Both the position numbers and the translations under genes were made by a program. 5,214 nucleotides of DNA from an uncultured Eubacteriales bacterium (lineage in GTDB: Bacteria > Bacillota > Clostridia > Peptostreptococcales > Anaerovoracaceae). Of the stretch, positions 1 to 5,214 are shown piece after piece. How positions within the stretch are numbered: the stretch's first letter is position 1; every line of letters begins with the position of its first letter. Under the pieces are notes generated by a model. It saw nothing but the letters and a program-made list of their open reading frames with translations. It was not told where the DNA came from and ran no database searches. Location of the stretch: contig CADCOV010000136.1 in the NCBI GenBank assembly GCA_902803185.1, positions 1-5,214 on the forward strand, written 5' to 3'.

Positions 1-16
1 CCGCTCACTCTATCCA

Positions 17-58
17 CGTCCCCGGGGGACGGCATCTACTTTTGACAAACGTCAGCCC
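17..58. repeat. REP-like 42-bp repeat, copy 1 (outer)
   Basis: This copy matches 110-151 at 41 of 42 positions; the only difference is T at 35 against C at 128. It contains two palindromes. One is CGTCCCC-G-GGGGACG at 17-31 (7-bp arms around one G). The other is TGAC-AAAC-GTCA at 43-54 (4-bp arms, 4-nt loop). The flanks of the two copies do not match, so the unit is discrete rather than part of a larger duplication. Short GC-palindromic intergenic repeats that pair a run such as GTCCCC with a TTTGTCAAAAG-like segment are, as I recall, common in Clostridia. They are often compared with REP elements mobilised by Y1/RAYT transposases. No transposase is present here, so the REP assignment is inference. 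Confidence 0.82.
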
Positions 59-94
59 TTCAGCACTCCCGCAACCTCCAAACAGCTGACGTTT
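47..94. repeat. Inverted repeat between copy 1 and the spacer
   Basis: AAACGTCAGC at 47-56 (the tail of repeat copy 1) is the exact reverse complement of GCTGACGTTT at 85-94 in the spacer. The arms are 10 bp with a 28-nt loop. The spacer segment could be a remnant of a third, inverted repeat unit, which would make the group a composite (BIME-like) array. No T-tract follows on either strand, so it does not look like an intrinsic terminator. Confidence 0.55.
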
Positions 95-109
95 CCTCCA
101 ACCGCCCCT

Positions 110-151
110 CGTCCCCGGGGGACGGCACCTACTTTTGACAAACGTCAGCCC
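110..151. repeat. REP-like 42-bp repeat, copy 2 (overlaps end of membrane-protein gene)
   Basis: This is the second copy of the unit, 93 bp from the first and in the same orientation. Its palindromes are at 110-124 and 136-147. Unlike copy 1 it is not wholly intergenic. Read on the minus strand, its first 21 bases encode the last seven residues (GADVCQK) of the membrane protein, and 129-131 is that gene's TAG stop. The gene therefore ends inside the repeat. Confidence 0.85.
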
Positions 152-548
152 CAGCTGCCGCTTCCCCTCTCCGGTTCAGCTCCTCCTCCACCCGGTTCAG
201 GGTATCGAAGAACCGCTTGGTCGCGATCATCGGCCCGAAGCAGAGACACCCGAGCACGTTCCACCAGAACATGTGCTTCCAGGAGGTGTGAGGCCCCGGC
301 AGCCCCAGCTCCTCCGCCTTGACCTTCAGCTCCTCCGCGATCCGGGCCATCCAGACCAGCGGATAAAGGAAGAGATCCGGGATCCCCAGCAGGTACACCT
401 GCCAGTAAGGCCTGACCCGGTGCCCCAGGATCGTCTCCAGTTCCGCCTGGAGCCCCCGCGGCATATACCAGACGAAGAACAGCCCCGCCGTGAAGAAGTC
501 GATGAAGCCGAGCCAAAAGCCCGGCCGTTTCGTATGCCTAAAAACCAT
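129..548 (-). CDS. Small multi-pass membrane protein, DUF4234-like, unknown function
   Basis: This encodes 139 residues with ATG at 546-548 and TAG at 129-131. The hydrophobic stretches suggest three membrane segments, at about residues 11-29, 49-69 and 91-107. They are separated by polar stretches: RGLQAELETILGHRVRP after the first, and an amphipathic charged helix (ARIAEELKVKAEEL) after the second. The pattern GF-x-DF-x-T-x-GLFF followed by W near the end of the first segment, and the repeat-like ATKRFFDTLNRVEEELN after the third, recall DUF4234 membrane proteins of Clostridia. I make that family call from memory, and no function is known to me. The ribosome binding site is poor: the nearest purine-rich motif, GGAGAG, is 19 nt upstream (568-573). 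ATG 548 is still the first possible start, because an in-frame TAG lies three codons upstream. An intrinsic terminator sits just upstream, so the gene may need its own promoter, but no convincing -35/-10 pair is visible in the 75-bp gap. The last seven residues are encoded by the repeat at 110-151. Confidence 0.75.
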   Translation of the reverse strand: MVFRHTKRPGFWLGFIDFFTAGLFFVWYMPRGLQAELETILGHRVRPYWQVYLLGIPDLFLYPLVWMARIAEELKVKAEELGLPGPHTSWKHMFWWNVLGCLCFGPMIATKRFFDTLNRVEEELNRRGEAAAGADVCQK

Positions 549-573
549 TTGCGTCTACCCGCCCGATCTCTCC

Positions 574-612
574 AAACAAAACAAACAAAACAGCTGCCGC
601 ACCTGCGGCAGC
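574..612 (-). terminator. Intrinsic terminator after the NifX-FKBP gene
   Basis: On the minus strand, GCTGCCGCA-GG-TGCGGCAGC (593-612) forms a perfect GC-rich stem: 9 bp on paper, in practice 8 bp with an AGGT loop. It is followed immediately by a T-rich run at 574-592 (TGTTTTGTTTGTTTTGTTT). It starts 11 nt past the TAG stop at 624-626. This is a textbook rho-independent arrangement, although the T-run is interrupted by single G residues. Confidence 0.88.
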
Positions 613-623
613 CTTCAAATTTC

Positions 624-1493
624 CTACAATACCTCCACCAGCTCGATGGTGAAGTTCAGTTCCTTGCCCGCCATCTCGTGGTTCGCGTCGAAGGTGATGG
701 CAGTGTCGTCCTTTGCCGTGACTTTGACCGGGAACGGCTGGCCGTAAGCGGTCTGCAGGTAGACCTGCTCCCCGACTTCGAGCTCTGCCGCGTCCGGCAT
801 CTGGGCCAGTTCCACCGTAAAGATCGCGGTCGGGTCCGGTTCGCCGTAGGCTTCCGCCGGCATCAGGTGGACGTCCAGAGTCTGGCCGACCTCCATGTCG
901 GCGACCGCTGCGTCGAAGCCCGGGATCATCATGCCGGCGCCGCAGACGAATTCCAGCGGCTCGCCCCTGTCGTAGGAGGAGTCGAACTGGGTGCCGTCGT
1001 TGAAGGTGCCCCTGTAGTGGGTGCGGACCTTGCGGCCCACGTTGCGGCCTTCCAGCTTCGGAGCGCCGTGGCAGCCACCGCCGCCGCAGCCGCCGCTCGC
1101 GCAGCCGCCGTCCTCGCCGTGGCATCCGCCCTCTTCGTGGTCGTGGCAGGAGTGGCCCTCGCCGTGGTGGTCGCAGTTGGCGCCGGTGTTCACCAGCTCG
1201 CCTCTCAGATAGGCTTCCACCGCTTCATCGGTGCTGCCGGAGGTGCCGGCGCAAAGCTCGATCCCCTGCTCCGTCAAAGCCTGGACGGCGCCGCCTCCGA
1301 TGCCGCCGCAGATCAGGACGTCGATGCCCTTGCCCGCCAGCAGGCCCGCCAGGGCGCCGTGGCCGCTTCCGTCGGAGCCCACGATCTCGGAGGAGACCAC
1401 TTTGCCGTCCTCCACCTCGTAGACTTTGAAGAATTCGGTGTGTCCGAAGTGCTGGAACACCTGTCCGTTGTCGTATGTGACTGCGATCCTCAT
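624..1493 (-). CDS. NifX/NifB-type metal-cluster-binding domain fused through a Cys/His-rich linker to a SlyD-like FKBP prolyl isomerase
   Basis: This encodes 289 residues. I chose ATG 1493 over an in-frame ATG at 1562 because GGAAAGGA lies 8 nt upstream of it, protein homology begins at MRIAVTYDNG, and the extra 23 codons would run through a strong hairpin. Residues 1-100 look like the Nitro_FeMo-Co (NifX/NifB C-terminal/NafY) fold: MRIAVTYDNG, HFGHTEFF, the LICGGIGGGAVQAL loop (Cys62) and GIELCAGTSG (Cys81). Residues 107-142 are a Gly-rich linker with six Cys (107, 116, 124, 131, 136, 141) and seven His. Residues 149-289 are FKBP/SlyD-like: the GRKVRTHYRGTFNDGTQFD strand region, GMMIPGFDAAVADMEVGQ, an AYGE motif (215-218), an insert-in-flap region at about 219-268, and the diagnostic FDANHEMAGKELNFTIELVEV ending (compare the NHMLAGQNLKF segment of E. 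coli SlyD). SlyD is a Ni-binding prolyl isomerase and chaperone whose metal-binding tail is C-terminal; here a similar tail sits in the middle. No nif genes are visible, so a nitrogenase role is not implied. A cytosolic metal-linked folding or chaperone role is inference. Confidence 0.93.
   Translation of the reverse strand: MRIAVTYDNGQVFQHFGHTEFFKVYEVEDGKVVSSEIVGSDGSGHGALAGLLAGKGIDVLICGGIGGGAVQALTEQGIELCAGTSGSTDEAVEAYLRGELVNTGANCDHHGEGHSCHDHEEGGCHGEDGGCASGGCGGGGCHGAPKLEGRNVGRKVRTHYRGTFNDGTQFDSSYDRGEPLEFVCGAGMMIPGFDAAVADMEVGQTLDVHLMPAEAYGEPDPTAIFTVELAQMPDAAELEVGEQVYLQTAYGQPFPVKVTAKDDTAITFDANHEMAGKELNFTIELVEVL
1068..1175 (-). other. Cys/His-rich metal-binding linker (residues 107-142 of the fusion protein)
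   Basis: The segment holds six Cys and seven His in 36 residues, set among Gly, Asp and Glu. It includes the clusters CDHH, SCHDHEE, GCHGED and CGGGGCH. Its composition closely resembles the C-terminal tail of SlyD, which binds Ni and other divalent metals. Its position between the two folded domains suggests it could pass metal to either one; this is inference. Confidence 0.8.
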
Positions 1494-1501
1494 TGCTGTT
1501 T

Positions 1502-1509
1502 TCCTTTCC
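1502..1509 (-). promoter_or_regulatory. Ribosome binding site that decides the fusion-gene start
   Basis: GGAAAGGA on the minus strand ends 8 nt before ATG 1493. It supports this start over the longer in-frame ATG at 1562, which lies inside the ppdK 3' region. Confidence 0.75.
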
Positions 1510-1523
1510 GTTTTGCACAAGAA

Positions 1524-1553
1524 GACCGGCCGGCTCTTCGAAGCCGACCGGTC
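1524..1553 (-). terminator. Strong hairpin between ppdK and the fusion gene, possible weak terminator
   Basis: On the minus strand, a 12-bp stem (arms 1542-1553 and 1524-1535, one U-G wobble) with a 6-nt UCGAAG loop forms 25 nt after the ppdK stop. The downstream tract TTCTTGTGC is only partly T-rich, so full termination is uncertain. It could instead be an incomplete terminator, or a 3'-end stabiliser or processing stem that lowers expression of the downstream gene relative to ppdK. Confidence 0.6.
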
Positions 1554-1578
1554 CTCGATCACACAGTTGATGCTAATC

Positions 1579-4200
1579 TTATCTGTTCTTGATGGCCGCG
1601 TGGGCTGCCGCCAGTCTCGCGATCGGGACGCGGTACGGGGAGCAGGACACGTAGTTCAGGCCGACGCGGTGGCAGAACTCGATGGAACGAGGGTCGCCGC
1701 CGTGCTCGCCGCAGATGCCCAGCTTGATGTTCGGGCGGGTGGCTTTGCCCAGCTTAACGGCCATGTCGACCAGCTTGCCGACGCCGTCCTGGTCCAGGGT
1801 GGCGAAGATGTCATCCTTGAACAGGCCCTTGTCCACGTAGGTCTTGATGATCGCTGCGGTGTCGTCTCTGGAGAAACCGAAGGTCATCTGGGTCAGGTCG
1901 TTGGTGCCGAAGGAGAAGAACTCAGCGCTCTTCGCGATCTCGTCGGCGGTCAGGGCCGCTCTCGGGGTCTCGATCATGGTGCCGACCATGTACTTGATGT
2001 CGGAACCGGCTTCAGCCTTGCACTTCTCGGCGGTGGTGACCACGATGTCCTTGACGTATTCCATCTCCTTGTCGATGACGGTCAGCGGGATCATGATCTC
2101 AGGGACGATGTCGTAGCCCTTCTCGTTCTTGACATGGATAGCCGCCTCCATGATGGCGCGGGTCTGCATCTCCGCGATCTCCGGATAGGTGACCGCCAGA
2201 CGGCAGCCGCGGTGGCCCAGCATCGGGTTGAACTCGTGCAGGTCAGCGGTGACCTTGAGCAGCTTCTCGTAAGGGACGTTGATCTGCTCGGAGAGCAGCT
2301 TGGTCTCCTCGTCGGTCTTCGGCAGGAACTCGTGGAGCGGCGGATCCAGCAGGCGGATCGTCACCGGCTTGTCCTCCATGGCCTCGTAGATGCCGACGAA
2401 GTCAGCCTTCTGGTAAGGCAGCAAAGCATCCAGCGCCTGGCGTCTCTCCTCCTCGGTCTCGGCGACGATCATCCTTCTGATGGCCGGGATCCTCTCGTCC
2501 TCGAAGAACATGTGCTCGGTACGGCAGAGGCCGATGCCCTCGGCGCCGAAGGCCACAGCCTGCTTGGCGTCTCTCGGGGTATCCGCGTTGGTCCTGACCT
2601 TCAGGGTGCGGATGCCGTCGGCCCAGCTCATGATGGTGCCGAAGTCGCCGGACAGTGTCGGCGGGACGGTCTTGATGGTGCCCTCGTAGACGTTGCCGAC
2701 GGAACCGTTCAGGGAGAGGAAATCTCCCTCGTGATAGACTCTTTCACCGATGGTGACGGTCTTCGCTTCTTCGTTGACGATCAGCTCGGAGCAGCCGGAG
2801 ACGCAGCACTTGCCCATGGAACGGGCGACGACCGCCGCGTGGGAGGTCTTGCCGCCTCTCGCGGTCAGGATGCCCTCGGCGGCGACCATGCCGGCGAGGT
2901 CTTCCGGAGAGGTCTCCAGTCTGACCAGCAGCGCCTTGTGGCCCTGCTCCACCGCGTCAGCCGCATCGGCGGCGGTGAAGTAGATCTGGCCGGTGGCAGC
3001 GCCCGGGGAAGCCGGGATGCCCTTGGTCAGCAGCAAAGCTTCCTTCTCGGCTTCCGCGTCGAAGGATGGGTGCAGCAGCTGGTCCACGGATTCCGGATCG
3101 ATGCGGGAGACCGCGGTCTCCTTGTCGATCAGGCCCTCTTCCACCATGTCCACGGCGACCTTGACGGCAGAAGCTGCCGTTCTCTTGCCGGCGCGGGTCT
3201 GGAGCATGTAGAGCTTCTCGTTCTCAACGGTGAACTCCATGTCCTGCATGTCCTTATAGTGCTGCTCCAGCACGTGAGCGATGTTGACGAAGTCCTTGTA
3301 GACCTCCGGGAAGGTGTCCGCCATCTCGGCGATCGGCTTCGGGGTGCGGATGCCGGCGACCACGTCTTCGCCCTGGGCGTTGACCAGGAACTCGCCGTAG
3401 ATCTTGTTCTCGCCGTTCTCCGGGCTTCTGGTGAAGGCGACGCCGGTACCGGAGGTGTCGCCCATGTTGCCGAAGACCATGGACTGGACGTTGACCGCGG
3501 TGCCCAGGGAATCCGGGATGCGGTTGATCTTACGATAGAGGATCGCTCTCTCGGTGTTCCAGGAGCGGAAGACCGCCTTGACGGCCTCCATCAGCTGATC
3601 CACCGGCTTGTCCGGGAAACCGCCCTCTTCACCGTAGCGGGCGATGACCTTGTAACGGGCGATGACCTCCTTCAGGTCCTCAGCGGTGAGGTCCACGTCG
3701 AACTTGGCGCCGACCTCGTCCTTGACGCTCTGCAGCGCCTCTTCAAACAGTTTGGAATCGATGCCCATGACGACGTTGCCGTACATCTGGATGAAACGGC
3801 GGAAGCTGTCGGCAGCGAATCTCGGGTTATCGGTCAGTTTGGCGATGCCTGCCATGGCATCATCGTTCATACCCAGGTTCAGGATCGTGTCCATCATGCC
3901 CGGCATGGAGATGGCGGCGCCGGAACGGACGGAGACGAGCAGCGGGTTCTCGCTGTCGCCAAAGGTCTTGCCGGTGACGTTCTCCAGCTCGCTGAGCTTC
4001 TCGCGGATCTGCTCCATAATCTCCTCGCTCAGGCTGCCGCCGTTCTCGTAGTAGCTGAAGCAGCCCTCCGTGGAAACGGTGAAGCCGAACGGGACAGGCA
4101 GCCCGATCCGGGTCATCTCGGCCAGGTTCGCGCCCTTGCCGCCCAGCAGGGAACGCATGTCCTTGGAACCTTCGTTGAACGAATAAACATACTTGTGCAT
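1579..4200 (-). CDS. ppdK: Pyruvate, phosphate dikinase (EC 2.7.9.1)
   Basis: This encodes 873 residues, essentially the length of the Clostridium symbiosum enzyme, with ATG 4200 and TAA at 1579-1581. The enzyme reversibly interconverts pyruvate + ATP + Pi and PEP + AMP + PPi in the cytosol. In anaerobes it often serves PPi-dependent glycolysis or PEP supply. The N-terminal ATP-grasp region (about 1-340) starts with GGKGANLAEMTRIGLPVP and includes GNMGDTSGTGVAFTRSP (244-260) and LQTRAGKRTA. The swivelling phosphohistidine domain has GGKTSHAAVVAR (449-460) with catalytic His454 and the potential regulatory Thr452. The C-terminal PEP/pyruvate TIM barrel shows EGIGLCRTEHMFF (554-566), GHRGCRLAVTYPEI (662-675), GTMIETPRAAL (740-750), FGTNDLTQMTFGFSRDD (764-780) and GICGEHGGDP (828-837), with the proton-donor Cys830. 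All key catalytic residues are present. Lys451 replaces the Met common in GGMTSH. The gene lies 55 bp after glyS and probably shares its transcript. The usual partner PDRP is not in the window. Confidence 0.98.
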   Translation of the reverse strand: MHKYVYSFNEGSKDMRSLLGGKGANLAEMTRIGLPVPFGFTVSTEGCFSYYENGGSLSEEIMEQIREKLSELENVTGKTFGDSENPLLVSVRSGAAISMPGMMDTILNLGMNDDAMAGIAKLTDNPRFAADSFRRFIQMYGNVVMGIDSKLFEEALQSVKDEVGAKFDVDLTAEDLKEVIARYKVIARYGEEGGFPDKPVDQLMEAVKAVFRSWNTERAILYRKINRIPDSLGTAVNVQSMVFGNMGDTSGTGVAFTRSPENGENKIYGEFLVNAQGEDVVAGIRTPKPIAEMADTFPEVYKDFVNIAHVLEQHYKDMQDMEFTVENEKLYMLQTRAGKRTAASAVKVAVDMVEEGLIDKETAVSRIDPESVDQLLHPSFDAEAEKEALLLTKGIPASPGAATGQIYFTAADAADAVEQGHKALLVRLETSPEDLAGMVAAEGILTARGGKTSHAAVVARSMGKCCVSGCSELIVNEEAKTVTIGERVYHEGDFLSLNGSVGNVYEGTIKTVPPTLSGDFGTIMSWADGIRTLKVRTNADTPRDAKQAVAFGAEGIGLCRTEHMFFEDERIPAIRRMIVAETEEERRQALDALLPYQKADFVGIYEAMEDKPVTIRLLDPPLHEFLPKTDEETKLLSEQINVPYEKLLKVTADLHEFNPMLGHRGCRLAVTYPEIAEMQTRAIMEAAIHVKNEKGYDIVPEIMIPLTVIDKEMEYVKDIVVTTAEKCKAEAGSDIKYMVGTMIETPRAALTADEIAKSAEFFSFGTNDLTQMTFGFSRDDTAAIIKTYVDKGLFKDDIFATLDQDGVGKLVDMAVKLGKATRPNIKLGICGEHGGDPRSIEFCHRVGLNYVSCSPYRVPIARLAAAHAAIKNR

Positions 4201-4208
4201 TGGTGGGG

Positions 4209-4216
4209 CCTCCTTT
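4209..4216 (-). promoter_or_regulatory. Strong Shine-Dalgarno for ppdK
   Basis: AAAGGAGG on the minus strand lies 8 nt before ATG 4200. It is a near-perfect match to the anti-SD sequence and fixes the ppdK start. It suggests high translation, consistent with a central-metabolism enzyme. Confidence 0.9.
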
Positions 4217-4255
4217 CAAGCCTTCACTGTGTCTTCCCTTCCCGCTGGCGGCGGA

Positions 4256-5214
4256 TCAGAAGACCAGTCTGTCCTCGATGTACTGTCTGACTTCAGCGAT
4301 CGGCAGGCGCACCTGTTCCATGGTGTCCCTGTCTCGGATGGTCACACAGCCATCGGTCTCCGTATCGAAGTCCACGCAGATGCAGAAGGGGGTGCCGATC
4401 TCATCCTCTCTGCGGTAGCGCTTGCCGATGGATCCGGCGGCGTCGTAGTCCACGCTGAAATACTTCGCCAGCTCGTCAAAGATCGGTTCCGCCACCGGCC
4501 CGAGCTTCTTGGACAAAGGCAGCACGGCGGCTTTGTACGGTGCCAGCGCCGGGTGCAGGTGCAGGACCACTCTGGTGTCCTCCTTGCCGCCGGCGTCCAG
4601 CGTCTCCTCATCGTACGCGTCGATCAGGAAAGCCAGCGCGACTCTGTCCGCGCCTACGGACGGTTCGATACAGAACGGGATATATCTTTCGTTGGTTTCC
4701 GGATCCAGATAGCTCATATCCTCTCCGGAGAACTCAGCGTGCTTGCCGAGATCGAAGTCGGTCCTGTCGGCTATGCCCCACAATTCTCCCCAGCCGAACG
4801 GGAACAGGTACTCGATATCGGTCGTAGCCTTACTGTAGTGAGAAAGCTCCTCTTTCTCATGGTCTCTGGTGCGGATGTTCTCCATGGTCATGCCCAGAGA
4901 CTTCAGGAAGTCGACGCAGTAGCTCCTCCAATACTGGAACCAGTCCAGATCGGTGTCAGGCTTGCAGAAGAACTCCAGCTCCATCTGCTCGAACTCCCTG
5001 GTACGGAAGGTGAAGTTGCCCGGCGTGATCTCATTGCGGAAGGACTTGCCGATCTGGCAGATGCCGAACGGGATCTTCTTCCTGGAGGTGCGGGCGACGT
5101 TCTTGAAGTTGACGAAAATGCCCTGGGCTGTCTCCGGGCGCAGGTACAGCTGTGCAGCGGTATCCTAGGTGACGCCCTGGAAGGTCTTGAACATCAGGTT
5201 GAACTGACGGATGC
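4256..5214 (-). CDS. glyS: Glycyl-tRNA synthetase, class II homodimeric type; 5'-truncated by the window edge, in-frame amber at 5165-5167
   Basis: Codons run from 5212 to the TGA at 4256-4258 and encode the C-terminal ~318 residues of an enzyme usually about 460 long. It charges tRNA-Gly with glycine in the cytosol. Visible landmarks, numbered from the first full codon, are [10 protein letters not shown] (4-13), [17 protein letters not shown] (23-39), class II motif 2 [25 protein letters not shown] (58-82), the [16 protein letters not shown] segment (140-155), and motif 3 [14 protein letters not shown] (183-196). The anticodon-binding domain runs from about 213 ([14 protein letters not shown]) to the end, with [24 protein letters not shown]. 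These mark it as the eukaryote/archaea-like single-subunit GlyRS, not the bacterial alpha2beta2 GlyQ/GlyS. Codon 16 is TAG where the family has Glu before Asp (GVT-E-DTA). The rest of the frame is perfectly conserved, with no frameshift or other stop. Either the call is an error or the gene was inactivated very recently. Function is sure; intactness is not. Confidence 0.93.
5165..5167 (-). other. In-frame amber (TAG) codon within glyS
   Basis: The minus-strand reading is GGC GTC ACC TAG GAT ACC GCT. The family consensus at this point is G-V-T-E-D, so a single G-to-T change (GAG to TAG; C to A on the plus strand at 5167) explains it. TAG is the real stop of the two other genes at 624-626 and 129-131, so the codon is not expected to be read as sense. 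The site lies 48-50 bases from the window edge. Confidence 0.85.

Noticed and set aside
17..151. CRISPR array
   Set aside because: There are only two copies, with a 51-bp spacer that itself contains part of an inverted repeat, and no cas genes. One copy overlaps a coding end.
538..1125. Minus-strand alternate frame (195 codons) inside the FKBP region
   Set aside because: It is Arg-rich shadow coding within the correct frame of the NifX-FKBP gene, and it reads through that gene's terminator.
624..1493. Evidence for a nitrogenase cluster
   Set aside because: The NifX-like domain is widespread in anaerobes without nitrogenase, and no other nif-type gene is in the window.
1494..1562. N-terminal extension of the fusion protein from ATG 1562
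   Set aside because: The extra 23 codons cover the stem-loop after ppdK and show no homology. The well-placed ribosome binding site supports ATG 1493.
135..1592. Plus-strand open frame (485 codons) opposite the fusion gene and membrane-protein gene
   Set aside because: It runs antisense across two real genes and a terminator. Its Ala/Val-rich middle is simply the complement of the Gly/Cys/His-coding linker.
1426..4290. Very long plus-strand open frame (954 codons) opposite ppdK
   Set aside because: It is the antisense of a clearly conserved enzyme. GC-rich third positions in ppdK make stops rare on the opposite strand, and the translation is low-complexity (rich in D, V, L, H and G) with no recognisable domain.
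5165..5167. TAG as a reassigned sense codon (Gln, Pyl or other)
   Set aside because: TAG is used as the natural stop of the genes ending at 624 and 129, and the residue expected in glyS is Glu.

Overview
The window looks like a chromosomal segment of a GC-rich, anaerobic, gut- or rumen-type Firmicute (class Clostridia). The evidence is the glyS-ppdK pairing, a strong AAAGGAGG ribosome binding site, a SlyD-like FKBP fused to a NifX-type domain, and a DUF4234-like membrane protein. No species-level call is possible from the sequence alone. It may be one end of an assembled contig, because the glyS gene runs off the right edge.

All four genes lie on the minus strand, so the transcriptional order is right to left. 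(1) 5214-4256 is the C-terminal two-thirds of a class II glycyl-tRNA synthetase, with an in-frame amber codon at 5165-5167. (2) 4200-1579 is a complete pyruvate, phosphate dikinase, 55 bp downstream of glyS with no visible terminator between them. (3) 1493-624 encodes a three-part protein: a NifX/NifB-type Fe-Mo cofactor-binding-like domain, a Cys/His-rich metal-binding linker, and a SlyD-like FKBP prolyl isomerase. A long hairpin (1524-1553) separates it from ppdK, and a clear intrinsic terminator (593-612 plus U-tract) follows it. (4) 548-129 is a small, probably DUF4234-type membrane protein.

The left end (17-151) carries two copies of a 42-bp repeat with one mismatch between them. Each copy contains two palindromes and resembles the REP-like elements scattered through clostridial genomes. 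The inner copy overlaps the end of the membrane-protein gene and supplies its last seven codons and its stop.

Functionally, glyS is translation housekeeping and ppdK is central carbon/PPi metabolism. The fusion protein is probably a metal-handling chaperone/isomerase. I see no defence system, prophage, CRISPR array, transposase or RNA gene. The items most worth a second look are the metal-linker fusion, the repeat that rewrites a gene's C-terminus, and the glyS amber codon. TAG is also the natural terminator of genes 3 and 4, which argues against codon reassignment.
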